DNA of 64,000 nucleotides from Antitrichia curtipendula (GCA_951230915.1 OX579636.1:37135567-37199566); one strand, 5' to 3'; shown: positions 46,001-57,616, numbered from the stretch's first letter. Notes: generated by a model not told the origin, from the letters alone. Numbers and translations are program-made.

Positions 46001-48881
46001 CTCAAAACAACCTTAAAAAAAAACATGACATTCAAAGTGGACAATCATTTCAAGACGGAGAGGAGTACAAAAGCTGATTTCTATTCTCCTATAATGATAC
46101 ATTTTCAGGATATGTATAAAATTCCAGCTCTCTACATACTTGCAGCAGTGCTTCCAGCTCTTATGATTGCCGTGCTTTACTTCTTCGACCACAGTGTGTC
46201 TTCCCAATTGGCTCAACAGGAAGAGTTCAACTTACGAAAACCCTCCGCGTTTCATTATGATCTCCTGATTGTGGGAGGGATGGTAGAATTTTTTCCCACA
46301 CCTCCAAAGGAATCATGTCAAGAAAATTTGCAATTTCATTAGTTTTTTAACTGTCGTCTAAAATCTAAGCTAGATGGTCGTATTTGTTATAATACCAAAT
46401 TCTGATGTGCCCAAATTACGACGTTCAAGTGTTCAAAGCTTTAAAAGCAATAGCAACTGTATGAATGTTTCAGGTTGGGGTGGCCAGTTTGGTAACCTCT
46501 AAAGAACCCAAGAAACCGTATTTTTCTCATGTTTTCATAAGTCGTTTTGAGGAGGGAACTCATAAGGATTTTTGTTTGGTCCAATAAATTACTATTTAAC
46601 AACATATGTAATCAATTCTTCACTCAGTCTAAGAATAATAATCAACACATAATCTGATAATAAAAGTGGTTGATTCTACAGGTTTTAATGTGCGGATTGC
46701 TTGGACTTCCACCATCTCATGGAGTCATACCACAATCACCTATGCACACAAAGGCACTGGCCACATTGAAAAAAGAGGTGAAGTCTTTTTACAAGCCTCT
46801 AGTGTGGCTTCCTTCTCAATTGGTTACAAAAAAAAAACTCATGTTGGGAGCTTCACGCTATAAGTAACCAGTGTTTTCTGATGTCTCAGCAGATGGATTT
46901 TGTTGTGCATCCAATGTAACAACCATCCGTGTTTTTAGGTCACCAGTGACGTCTAATACAACATGAAGATGTTCCATTAAACGTCATTATTGACATGAAA
47001 ACACGAGATTGTTGTTACATTGAATGTAACTGTACAACAAAATCCGTTTCACTTAGACACGAGTTTCTGATACTGTCATTGGAAACCCAAGAATTGGATA
47101 CTAATTCAGTTTGTGGAATTCCACTGATTCAACGACTGAGATTCGTTCTCGTGTGTATGTCGCAGCTGGTGCGGAGCAAGCTGGTGAAGCGCGCCAAGAG
47201 CAGCGTCCAGCAAAACGTGTCCCTCGCAAAGCTCTACACCGACTTGCAAGACGAGTACCGCTTGACCGAGTCCCCTCTCCCGGTCTACTCCTCCTGTTCC
47301 TCATCTCGAGTGCTGCTCAAGGACTTTCAGTTCAGCACCACCGCCGCCGCTTCTGATTCTGCTGATTCTGCTGCTGGCAGTGCCGTCAAGGACGTGGCCG
47401 GCTTTGACCCCGAGCGGGATGTGGACTCGCTTCTCCCGGTGGAGGTCAAGGAGCAACGGTTGAGCAACTTGTTGCAATCCGTGTTGGTCGGAGGGTGCGT
47501 TGCCGCCATGCCCGTCTTGAAAAGGATTCCCACCTCCGTGTTGTGGGGATACTTTGCCTTCATGGCGATTGAAAGCTTGCCTGGCAACCAGTTCTGGGAG
47601 AGGCTTTGTTTCATTGTCACGGCTCCCAGTCGCAGGTACAAGTGTTTTTTTTATCAATGTGAGTGTACATTGATTGTTTGTTATATGATTGTGGAATTCA
47701 CTTCCTGTTTCAATTTCGTGGCCATGAATCAGCCTGCTGAAACACTTGGACATGCTAATTGAGCTTGCAAGTACTTATACTTATTCTAGAGGAAATTATG
47801 GCTTGTTTCGAGTCCACCCGCACTTGATTAGCATTGGTCATTAGGTCAACCTGGTTGAAACTAGACACGCTTATATAGCTTTGACTCTTCTTCTTTCAAT
47901 TCGAGAGTCAACCCAACTATGATTGGAACTGGTCATTACTCAATCCAATTTGCAACCCAATTTTCTTTTTAAGCTTGCAAGTATAACAATCATCATAATT
48001 TTCTTACACAAGTGGGAATCTTGTCCTGTTCCAACCGGCAGGGAGTCCACCTAAACTTGATTGGACTCGTCATTAGATAAGTGGTTATTAGCTGAAAGAC
48101 GACACGATTTGCACTCCCGAATCCCGTTGCAATCATATGCCAAGACTGTTTTCCCAGCTCAACAAGAGCGAGGAAAAATCATTTTGGGGTATCATTTCCG
48201 TATAAGCTGCTGAGATGGTCGGTTGGTGGGCTTTTTTCTGATTTCAGGATGCAGGAAACCCAGTATCTGAAGTTTGTGCAAGCGGTGCCATTCAAAGTCA
48301 TCACGTACTTCACTTTACTGCAGTTGTTCTACATGTTGAGTTGCTTCGCATGTACGTGGATTCCCATCGGCGGGGTGATGTTCCCCATCTTAATCATGCT
48401 TCTGGTCCCCTCGCGGCAGTACCTTCTGCCTCGATTCTTCAAAAGCGAGCACTTACAGCAGCTTGATGCAGCAGACTACGACCATGAAGCAAATGGGGCT
48501 CCACTCCACTCGCCAACGAAGGTACGTACGGGGCTCCAAGTTGATCCCGCAATTGTAATCAACTTGTGAAAAATGGTCGTACTCGTTCAAAATTGGCGTG
48601 TTTCGTAGCACCAAATTCAATTGCACGAGAACCCTCAAAAAAAAAACTAGGATCTGGAAAGGTTACATGGCGGAGCATCTGGAAAGTTGCCCGATTTCTT
48701 GAAATTTCGCCGCTGACTTGCGAATTTCGTTTTGAATTGTTGGTGTTTTTTCTTCCAGGAAGCGAAAACCCGAGGGTCGGGGAAAGTCGACAACCTTTTC
48801 GAAGCAGCGGAAGGAGCTGTTGATGAGGAGGAAGTCACAGCGACAACCTCAAGTCAGCGAGATCGAGTTTCAGCCCAATGA
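40069..48881 (+). CDS. Borate efflux transporter, BOR family, complete gene
   Basis: Eleven exons: 40069-40172, 40931-41013, 41352-41544, 42662-42800, 43285-43450, 43690-43859, 46109-46282, 46682-46777, 47166-47635, 48248-48521 and 48759-48881. They join in phase to 663 aa; all introns are GT-AG. The product belongs to the plant bicarbonate/borate anion-transporter family (SLC4-like), a multi-pass membrane protein that exports borate. Recognisable blocks are FNSGYR then [14 protein letters not shown] (34-49), [15 protein letters not shown] (64-78), [20 protein letters not shown] (about 148-167), [60 protein letters not shown] and [20 protein letters not shown]. Tyr399 (YTDL) and Tyr406 lie where Arabidopsis BOR1 has its trafficking tyrosines Y398 and Y405. 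The C-terminal tail is about 40 residues shorter than in Arabidopsis BOR1. Intron 6 is unusually long and repetitive. The paralogue type within BOR cannot be decided here. Confidence 0.92.
45065..45316. mobile_element. Stowaway-like MITE in intron 6 of the borate transporter gene
   Basis: The ends are CTCCCTGTCCCAAAATGATT on the left and the complement of CTCCCTCCGTCTTGAAATG on the right, followed by TA at 45317. CTCCCTCCGT ends and TA targets are characteristic of Stowaway elements. The left flank is slightly altered. The right half of this element recurs in the adjacent tandem array. Confidence 0.8.
45205..46138. repeat. Five-unit 187-bp tandem array repeating the exon-7 splice acceptor
   Basis: Each unit joins the right part of the Stowaway-like MITE to the last ~40 bp of intron 6 and the first ~35 bp of exon 7. 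The acceptor AG occurs at 45359, 45546, 45733, 45920 and, in the true exon, 46108. Units 1-4 continue from exon-like sequence straight into MITE sequence (TTGCAACCGAAATAAAAT) instead of the rest of exon 7. Units are nearly identical. The border lies at a TTGCAGC word present both in the MITE (45205) and in exon 7 (about 46139). Confidence 0.9.
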
Positions 48882-50985
48882 GAGACGTTCGCAGTACAGA
48901 AAAGGTTTTACGTAAAGGTCTGAATATTATTCCTTTGTGTGTGTGTACTTTTGAATGGGGAATCGTTTTGTCTTTTGGCATTCAGCAAATGAACAGTCTG
49001 TCTGTAGGCATGCTTCTCATGATTCCGTCCACCATCAACGAATTGCAGGCTGCCCGGAGCTTCCTTCCTTGCCACTTCAAACTGGAGCCTCCCATGAACT
49101 CACCCAGCTTTTGCACGTGGAGATGACCTCATCAGTACAATTTCGAAAAATGTACAAATTTGTGTAGTTCTCCGTGTAATTCTCGTAACTTGCATTACAA
49201 ATACTCCGGAGTATATTGATGGTATTCATACGCTGGTTGTTACTCTTACACCCACAAGATGAGGAATCAGTTGCTTTATGCCCCCAAGTACCCAACAGCT
49301 AGCATCTCGGCAACCAAGAGCTTCAATTGTTGAAAAGCTACAAACCCTAAAACCCTAAACCCTAAACCCTAACCCTAAACCCAAACAGCTGAGAGGGGAC
49401 TTGACAGGGCCTTATTACACTGCATTGGGACACTTCTATTCTGTGTAAATATCAATGTACTGTACATTTTTATGGTCATTTTCACCCAGTGTCCTCGTTT
49501 CCTGCTATTCAAGATTTTTTTTTTTTTCCTTCATGAAGGCCGTAATATTCTCAAAAGATGGAAGTGGTTCAGATCAGTTTATTATTCCATGAAATTTAAT
49601 CCTGCATCTCTCAACAACTTCTCCAATAAAAGAAGAGAAGAGAAGAGAATGATGGTGGCCTGGAGACCACTGTCAGTCGGAAGAAAGAATCTGTTGGGTA
49701 GTTTTATTAACTACAGCACATGGTACAGCACATGGTAGAAGGGACCAATAGTAAGCTTGCCAATCACTGCACAGACAAAATTCAAATCCTTCTCCACATA
49801 AATAGAGACTTTGCGTGTTTTGAAATTTGGATTGATTATCAAATGCCATGATAAGATTCACCTTCCGAAAAAAACATAATGCAAAAAATCTTTCTTCCTT
49901 CAAATTTTATAGCAATTTATAGGTGATGCATTTGAAATCTAATTAAAAAATTCCTTGCAATCCTTCACTAATCAGTGTGTGGTCATTGGGTGGTGATAAA
50001 AATATTTGTTCCCATCACAATTGAATTGGTAGTTGAATCGTGCAATGAATGTGCGCAATGAATGTGCAATGAATGTGATAATTGGCAACGTTGTTGTGCG
50101 GTTCTTGGATGTGTGGTAAATGGACGGTTCACTCTAACCTTGATGCCTCTTGTTGGAAGTAGATTCTTTGAGCTTCTTCAATTATTGTACTACGTTTTCA
50201 ATAGCAAGGTTATTGAGGTAGAAACATCCAAAACCACCCATGTACCCATTCATGCATAATAGATTTCTTTTAAGTGTCCCTAGACTTCCATTGGAGTGCC
50301 CCTCAAAAGTGTTACTAAATTGTCCTTTTATTTAACTGTGATTAGTTGAATGTTGATTTTGTTGGATTTTGGTTTCAAATCCAACTATATGATGGGTTCA
50401 CTGGTTTAGGGAGCTTCCGCTTTGAAAATTTATAGAAATTACATGTTGTACCCAAAAAAATCTTTTTTTATTTTTTGAAAATTCATTATTTTCAATTGCT
50501 CATAGTACAAAAAAGTTTTTTTTCTAGAAAAAGGTGTCTCCAACTAAGATTAATTGCTTATATTGATGGTTTTAAGTGTTTCCATTGCAAGTTGTTGCTC
50601 TCAAAATGTAGATACCAATGAGCTTATGCCTTTTGAATGAACTACTAGGTATATCATTGGATATAAGGTAGCACAACCCAATGTCATTAGTCACCCACTG
50701 AATCCAACATCTATTGGACCCTCCCATTTGCATCAGTCACTCAACCATAATTATAATCTTAGCAATCCTTTAGCACCATGGCAATGCACTTGCGGAAAGG
50801 ATACGTCAGCATGTGATTTAGCATGGGTCTACCCACGCTTTGCCAATTTAGTCCTCAAAAAATTTGAAAAATCACAAAAAACTCATTTTTTGTTGGAAAG
50901 TCTTTATTGCACTTACTAATGGCTTCTCTCAAACTTTTCAATCTCCGATAAATATGCAATTTGACAAATAGCTTCTCCACGATAC
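48882..50985. other. 3' flank of the borate transporter gene and AT-rich spacer
   Basis: The beginning is probably 3' untranslated sequence; an AATAAAAG near 49625 is one possible polyadenylation signal. It contains the AAACCCT array at 49342-49387. No further gene was recognised. Confidence 0.4.
49342..49387. repeat. Short interstitial telomere-type repeat (AAACCCT)n
   Basis: About six imperfect units of AAACCCT/AACCCT, the plant telomere repeat, lie about 460 bp after the borate transporter stop codon. Such short arrays also occur in plant promoters and leaders as telo boxes. Confidence 0.85.
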
Positions 50986-51240
50986 CTACACAAAATAGTG
51001 AAATTACGTTGCCATAACAATTAGATTGCTTTACATTCAGAAAGTTACTTTAGAAGCCATCAAAGTTAACAAATACTTCTACAAATATTTCCATTTGTAC
51101 ACATGGAGGTTCATGAGTCCCAATTACAACAAGACTTAATTCAAAAGTAGCGCATTCTTAAACAATAACTGAAAATATTTATATGGTGTCAAATGTCAAG
51201 AAATTAGTGTGAAACAACCTAATTTCACTATTTTGTGTAG
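50986..51240. mobile_element. MITE with CTACACAAAATAGTG ends
   Basis: The left end CTACACAAAATAGTGAAATT and right end AATTTCACTATTTTGTGTAG are perfect inverted repeats 255 bp apart. The target duplication is unclear. A second inverted pair, CACTTGGTGTTA with TAACACCAAGTG, lies just downstream at 51365-51470. Confidence 0.65.
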
Positions 51241-51490
51241 ATAACAAATCTGGGTGGTCATAGGTTGATCTACCTTATATCAAAACACCCTTCATGTGTA
51301 TAAGGTTGGTTATTCAATACAATCCATATTTCAATACAGGTATCCATATTGCAGTTGCTTTAAGGCCACTTGGTGTTAGAAGTGTTGTTTGAAATATGAA
51401 TCTAATCCATAAGTAGGTATAAATTCATTCTTAAGACCATCACTAACAACACCTTTAACACCAAGTGCGAACATACCTTTAGAATTGTAC

Positions 51491-51780
51491 CATTACAAAA
51501 AAATATGAGGCCTCCGGAAGGCCGTTAAGCCTGGACCCCGTAGTGATACTACGGAGTTTTTTTCCAAAAAAAAAATTCAGAAACTGAAATTCTGACGTGG
51601 TCGAAGTTCCACGCCAGCGCTGACGTCAGCGCCACATCAGCGTGACGTCACTTTTTAATTTTTTTTTCGGGGAAAAAAAAAAAAAAAAAGTTTTTTTTTT
51701 TTTTTTTTCCGTAATATCACCCGCGGGGCCCGAAAATCAGCACTCACGGCCTTGTTGAGGCCTCATATTTTTTGTAATGC
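51491..51780. mobile_element. Foldback element with GC-rich arms and an A-run/T-run core
   Basis: The ends CATTACAAAAAAATATGAGG and the complement enclose GC-rich sequence with repeated GACGTCAGCG words. A centre of about 17 A followed by about 18 T lies at 51668-51710. TAC flanks it on the left (51488-51490) and on the right (51781-51783) if one extra C is counted in the element. It is non-coding. Confidence 0.7.
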
Positions 51781-51783
51781 TAC

Positions 51784-52784
51784 AATTTATGAATTATTTA
51801 GAAACTAAAGGAAGTCATTATTGTCTTAAATTTGTGTTACTTTGTATTTTGTGAAGAGATAACCTTCTTTGATTTTCAAAAGTATTTCAGTTGGGCAAGA
51901 CAATTAGGTACATATAGATGCAAGGTACGCAGACAATAGACATGCTCATTTTTTTTTACTGTTCATTTTAGTCAATGTAGAAAGTAATTTTCATTGGAGT
52001 GATGAAGCTATTTTCTTTCGTGGAAATGGATGAGACATCCAAATAATGGATGAAATATTGCTAGCAATTTCATCCAACAAGGATGGTCAAAGGTAATGTC
52101 AAATGTTTCCGTAAAAATTGATGTAATACATTTGGAAATTTTAGGTGGTGTAGGAAATTTAAAATGCTTGTCTTTCATTGAATAAAATCACAAAAAAAAA
52201 TATTTTTATTTTTATTATTATTATTATACATTCATATATATTTATATATAACAATCTTTATGAGGTGCCTAAACATGATTCAAATACTATAATCTAGTTG
52301 GTGTGATTGGAGTCGGTAATGGAATAAGGTCCATTTACCTTAGATGCTAACAAAATACCGTAGTGGTAATCATCATTCATTGATAGTTAACCTTAAAGGA
52401 CCACAAGGCTACCAAATGACTTTTGCAACATGGTTTTTTGCACCCTTGGTCATGTAGGAGTTCATTGTAGAACACACTCTTTGAAAACATACAATACTTC
52501 ACGACCTTTATAGCCAACTTTGGAAGAATCAAAACTTGTCCTTTGGACAACAAACTAAATACATTGTCATAATATTTCCAACATTGTTACATAAAATTAC
52601 TTATTTCTCAAGCATTTTTCAATCAGTGATGAAATTCTTTATATATTATTCAAAGAAGGAGGATAAAATGTTTTGTTTCAACCAAATAAATATCCGAATA
52701 AATAAACAACCCATCACAAATATGATGATGAACTAGACTCACTCCTACGCTAACAATAAATCATTAACATTGAGCATTTAACTA
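51784..52784. other. AT-rich spacer, no gene seen
   Basis: Only short ORFs without recognisable motifs are present. A (TTA)n/(TTTA)n low-complexity stretch lies near 52200-52250. Confidence 0.4.
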
Positions 52785-53020
52785 AGGCCAGGGAGGATTG
52801 ACTATTGTATTGCCCCGTGTTTACCCCCTGCAGAAAACACTAGAATTTTTTGTTTGCCACATATGATAAAATTTTCAAATTTTGAATTCATATTTGCAAT
52901 CAGAGGCCCCATATTAGCTAGGAGCCTTGAAGAAATACAAAAATTAAGCGGCACAAATAAGGGGGAATTTTTCCATTTACCCTTTGATGGGGCAATACAA
53001 TGGTCAATCCTCTCTGGCCT
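52785..53020. mobile_element. hAT-like MITE with 7-8 bp target duplication
   Basis: The inverted ends AGGCCAGGGAGGATTGAC and the near-complement (CAATCCTCTCTGGCCT) are flanked by TTAACTA on both sides (52778-52784 and 53021-53027). One more T is shared if the terminal base is ambiguous. An 8-bp duplication would fit hAT elements. The element is about 236 bp and non-coding. Confidence 0.7.
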
Positions 53021-53027
53021 TTAACTA

Positions 53028-54008
53028 ATGGGGATCCGCTCGTGGTGAGGAAAAATAAACCATGTCAAAAGAATATGACCAATATTGGAAGTGGTAAAGA
53101 AGAATTTGGTTTCGGGTGCCATATAGAAGTTAGTTAAGCTTGGAACACCGGGTTGGTCACCATGGAAATCATGCTTTGGGGTATTATGGAAGTCAGTTGC
53201 TTCAAAAATCTCAAAGAGCACTCATTGGAGGTCAAACTACTATGCAAGACCTCCCCTTTTTCACACAAATATTTCAAGGATGAACATCTGCATTTTTGTC
53301 TTGTAGAGAAAGATTCTCAAGTCATCCACTGCACACTTTTAGTCATGCTAGCTGCATCTTTGTAAAGTTAATAGAAGATTCCTCAAATTCAAATTGATGT
53401 AAAAAGCTCGCTGAATTATTTTTGTATTGACTCTGACTTTTTACATCCATCCCCAGCGCTTACTAATTCCTCCGTACTAAACAACATAAGCACGTGAATC
53501 ACCTTCTTGCATTGGCATTTCAGCAGGACCTGACATTTGGTTCATGCCAAGTTGCCAACGTGGAAAACGCGGAGGATGTCCGTCCAGAGTTGTACGTACT
53601 GGTATTTTGGCGGTTTTTCTTTTTACTTTTTTTTCAAGATTATTAATTAGTGAAAAATTGTGGTACAGACTTGATCAATTTTCCGTCCCAACAACACAAC
53701 AACACTAGAGGTAAGGCGACGCTTTTGGCACCTCTTGCACGTATATGCTTTTGTGGTCTCGGTGCATTAAAAAGAGGGCGACAGATGATTTGGGGGCAAC
53801 AGCGGGAGATACTCTACAAAGGACAAAACCAAGTTCAATCACAAGGGGGCCTTTAACGGAGTCCAGGCAACACTGCCTTACCTATGAGTGTACGCCCGGG
53901 ATTCTCCATGGAAAAAGACCTCCCAAAAGACCGGCAACATTTGTACGACACATGCCACATGCCACGCAATGTGTCAATGCAGTAATGTTTAATGTAGTAA
54001 TGCAGTTA
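53028..54008. other. Spacer, no gene assigned
   Basis: Short ORFs on both strands (for example + strand 53650-53856) show no known motif or splice-supported extension. Base composition is mixed, slightly less AT-rich than the neighbourhood. Confidence 0.4.
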
Positions 54009-54300
54009 AGGTAGGTGGCTGTTAAAGCAACCCTTTAAGAGCTGATTGCATTTTTAGGGAGTTGAAACAATTTTCAGTAAATTTTACTAGGAAGAAAAAT
54101 GGAATTGGCATCTAATCCAAGTCATTTCATATTTTTCGGACCTTCGTGAAATTAGTTACAAATTTTTGAAGTTGAAACCCAATGATTTCTAAAAGCGACC
54201 TCCTCCTGAAATGTACAATGTTGGTACATTGAAGAAAGTAAAATGTACCTCTGTGATAGAGGTCACTTTTAGAGCAAGGTCGCTTTAGAGACACCTACCT
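54009..54300. mobile_element. AGGT-type MITE, group B copy with intact ends
   Basis: It starts AGGTAGGTGGCTGTTAAAG and ends GACACCTACCT, with TA outside both ends (54007-54008 and 54301-54302). The 292-bp interior shares ATGGAATTGGCATCTAATCC and a TGTACA pair with the other group B copies. Confidence 0.82.
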
Positions 54301-54302
54301 TA

Positions 54303-55382
54303 CTATAACTTTTGTGTTCATTATCACTGTAACAAAGTGTCACAATGAGTTCAAAAATAAAATAAAATAAAGTCGAATTGATTTCATCCTCCCAGTAAGT
54401 TCAAAAAACAATTTAAATAAAATAAAATAATTTGTACTCACCCAATGAACTCAAAAAATAATTTAAATGAAACTAATCTTTTTTTGTAGCTCCCCATCCC
54501 ACCCCTTTGTAATTTTCAAGTGGAGGTGGGGGTGGCATTTAATATGGGATATATCCCATATCCCTTACCCATATCTCGTATCCTTACTATATCTACATCC
54601 GTACCATGTTTATATTTGTATTGTATTTATATCCATATATATACCATACTCATATCTGTATCCAAAGTCTTTTCTTTAAAATCAACGGCATTGGGAGGGA
54701 GAGGATTTTATTTATTTATTTTAAATCAACGGCTCTTAATTTTTCATGCGGAGGGAGAGGAAATGGACACAATGCATCTTTTCGTTACATTACATTGTAG
54801 GACACATGTCGCATGCCACACAACAATGCTACTCTATACAGTGGGGGGTGAAAAACGTCATGTTTATTTTCGGCAAAAGTTTGCTAACTCTGACCAAACA
54901 AAAGAAGAGGAGCTAATACGTTGACATCTTTTCAAATTCAATTCAATGACATGATGCCACGAACACCATAGCTATAGTTTTTGTTTTTTTTAAACTTGGT
55001 GAAAAAGATGCACTTGTCTATGCGTATGCATGTTATATTCCATCGTTCAAACACAAACTATACACAAATAATTTAGGAAACTTGAATAAACTTGAATCAC
55101 TTGTGCGTACAATATACAAATGTTACATTCTTCTACAATCTCAATCTCCTATACCTAATTTAAACTCTTGGAAACCAAATCTTTATTTTGGGTATTCATT
55201 CTTAAATTTTTATATTTAGAAGTAGAAATAAATACGAGTTAGGAGGAAAAATTTAATTGTTGATAATTCTAAGATGCAATAGAAATATATCAATTTCAAT
55301 GGTGAGATTGTTCTAAAAAGCAAAGTTAACTTTGTAAGACTTTTGGGGAGAGAAATTTTAGAAAATTGAGTTAAAAGCTTGA
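54303..55382. other. Spacer with a dispersed ATATCC-type repeat
   Basis: 54545-54740 matches the dispersed repeat at 38095 and 39120 (ATATCCCATATCCC, CCGTACCATG, AAATCAACGGCA). No gene was recognised. Confidence 0.4.
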
Positions 55383-55768
55383 CCCCTATAAAGTTTGTTT
55401 TTTGTATTATGAAATGTTTGCCCGTAAAACAAAAAGTTCCTCATCTTTCACATCACTGATTCAAATGAAAAGAAGCAAAGCTTCACATGATTATAGACAA
55501 AATTACAATTTTTGGGATACAATTATTTTGTGATTTCTTTGTGTTGCTTAGCGAACTATGTTTTTAGACTTTGGGTGACATAACTTTTTCTCCCAAGCAA
55601 CAATTGAGATTTAAAATATATATACTCCCCCCAAGCTAATGTGATTTCCTATATTCAAAAGAAGTTTCAAAAAATCCTTTCAAAAATGGAGGTCGCACAA
55701 GCCTACCCAAAATTCCACTAATACCCCTTAAGGGACTTTGGGACTTTGGAATTTTGGAACTTTAGGGG
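55383..55768. mobile_element. TTAA-type element, short decayed copy
   Basis: The right end AACTTTAGGGG is followed by TTAA (55769-55772). A plausible left end, CCCCTATAAAG, follows TTGA at 55379-55382. The left boundary is less certain than in the other copies. Confidence 0.45.
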
Positions 55769-56585
55769 TTAAATATGCATCCCCAATTAATTTTCAATCA
55801 ATTATGAAGTAAAATCAGTAAAAATAAAATACAAAAAGTGAACCCAATTTTTTTTCGAATAGCATTTTTGAAATTTGGTATCCTTGAATTCTAAAACTAT
55901 TGTTTATGAATTTGAAAATTGGTATTCTTGAGATTGGGGAAGAATGTCATGATAATCATTTTTTACCAAAAGAAAATGCCAATTGTACGCAATTATAATA
56001 ATATAATTATGCTGAATTATTTCCACGGTACAGTAGGCAGAATGTATTTTCTTTAACCCACTGTGCAGGTATTTGAAGTGGACTGCAATTAAGCCTCGCC
56101 ATAGCCCCTGGAATTCCAGATAAGTATTGACAAATATAGTGAGTAGCATTATCTGTGCCTTTTAAAAACAAATTTAATGCAAGAAAGAATCAACAATTAA
56201 TTCAATAACTGGCAATCCGTCCTTCTGTCTGTCATTACTTCTCCTTCTAGAAGCTTGTGCAAAAAGCAAAGAAAACATATACAGTTCTTGATACGGTACA
56301 CATGTCAGAACATCCGCTCAGTCCGACACCCAACCCGGTATATTGGCCCTCCAAATGTATTTCTACCTTTTGACTTGTTTGTAATCAGAGTTTGAGTTGG
56401 AAGCACTTGAACCCAAAGTACTTTGAATAGGCTTAAGAAAATTCAAATTTAGACCTTGGAGTGTCAATGACCAAATTTTGCTTTGTTGACCGTAATTTAC
56501 CAAACCTCTATAATTTGTGAATTTTAGCTTGCTTTTGAAGTCGTTGTCCAATGCCTAAATTTGAATAATCGTACGTTTATTTTAA

Positions 56586-57616
56586 TCCCTAAAGCCCTAA
56601 GGGTGTATTTTGTCAAAAATCACAGAAAACTGACACTTCTGCTGCGTTCACACAAGAAAAAAAAAAGAGAATCTAACCGTGTGATTTTGTACTTAACTTG
56701 ACTGAGATCATGTCCTAAAAAATTTCATCAAATTTGACCGTACGGATTGGAAGATATTAGCATTCAAAGTTGAACAAAAAGTTTTTTTTCAAGAAAATGC
56801 ATAGATTGCCCCAAACAACAAGATTGTCCGTAACTTTCTCGTCCCTAGTCCAAATAGAATGAATCAAAGCTTCACATGTAGACAAAAACATAATATTTAA
56901 GGATTTAAATTTTATTTATTTATTTAATTTTTTGTAGTTTTTTTGTATTGCTCGTTGACCTCGATTTTTGGCTTGTTGAACCATAACTTTTGTTCTCGGA
57001 CACTGGTTGCAACTAAAATTATATATCCACAAAGCTCTCGGCAAACTACACAACTTCAAAAAAATTCAAAAAGATTTACTACAATTGAGACAATAGGAAC
57101 CTACCCAGACTCAAATTGTCAAGAATTTAGTTATGGACTTGAAAATGCCAATCCCAATGGTGTTAATGTTTAATAAACAATCTACATCGAATATTTTTTC
57201 TTTCGATTTCATTGAAAATTGAGTTCAATGAAAGATTTCAAAGTTTATTTTAGAGTAGAAAATCCGTAACTGCCTACAAACTAAAACTCCTCATAACTTT
57301 CATCTCATTAATCAAAATGGAATGATTCAAAGCTATCTACAAATATAGAAATATAGAAAACCAATTTCAAAATTTAATTCTTAAAAAGTGATTTTTAAAG
57401 AATTTTTTGAGCTGCCCGTCAAGCAATGAAAATTACATATCATATAATAACTTCTTGGCCATGTAGTCAAAAGTTATGAAAATTGTTGCGGCTTAAAGCT
57501 ACTACTTGGATACATGTTGTGTGAAGATTTTAAGGAAATAAAATAAAAAATTTGTTCATAGTGAGTTGCCTCAAATTACTATGTTGCCAAAAAATGGTGT
57601 TTGGTCTTTTAGAGGG
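56586..57616. mobile_element. TTAA-type element, decayed 1.0-kb copy
   Basis: The left end TCCCTAAAGCCC follows TTAA (56582-56585). The right end GGTCTTTTAGAGGG is followed by TAAA, a decayed TTAA. The interior aligns with 27587-28519 and 59516-60398 (AATGCCAATCCCAATGG, CTCATAACTTT, GAGCTGCCCG). Confidence 0.65.

Noticed and set aside
45205..46138. Regularly spaced repeats could suggest a CRISPR-like array
   Set aside because: The unit is 187 bp with no variable spacers, lies in a plant intron and is explained by duplication of MITE plus exon sequence.
49342..49387. Possible chromosome end
   Set aside because: Only about six imperfect telomere units, with unique sequence continuing for more than 14 kb beyond them.
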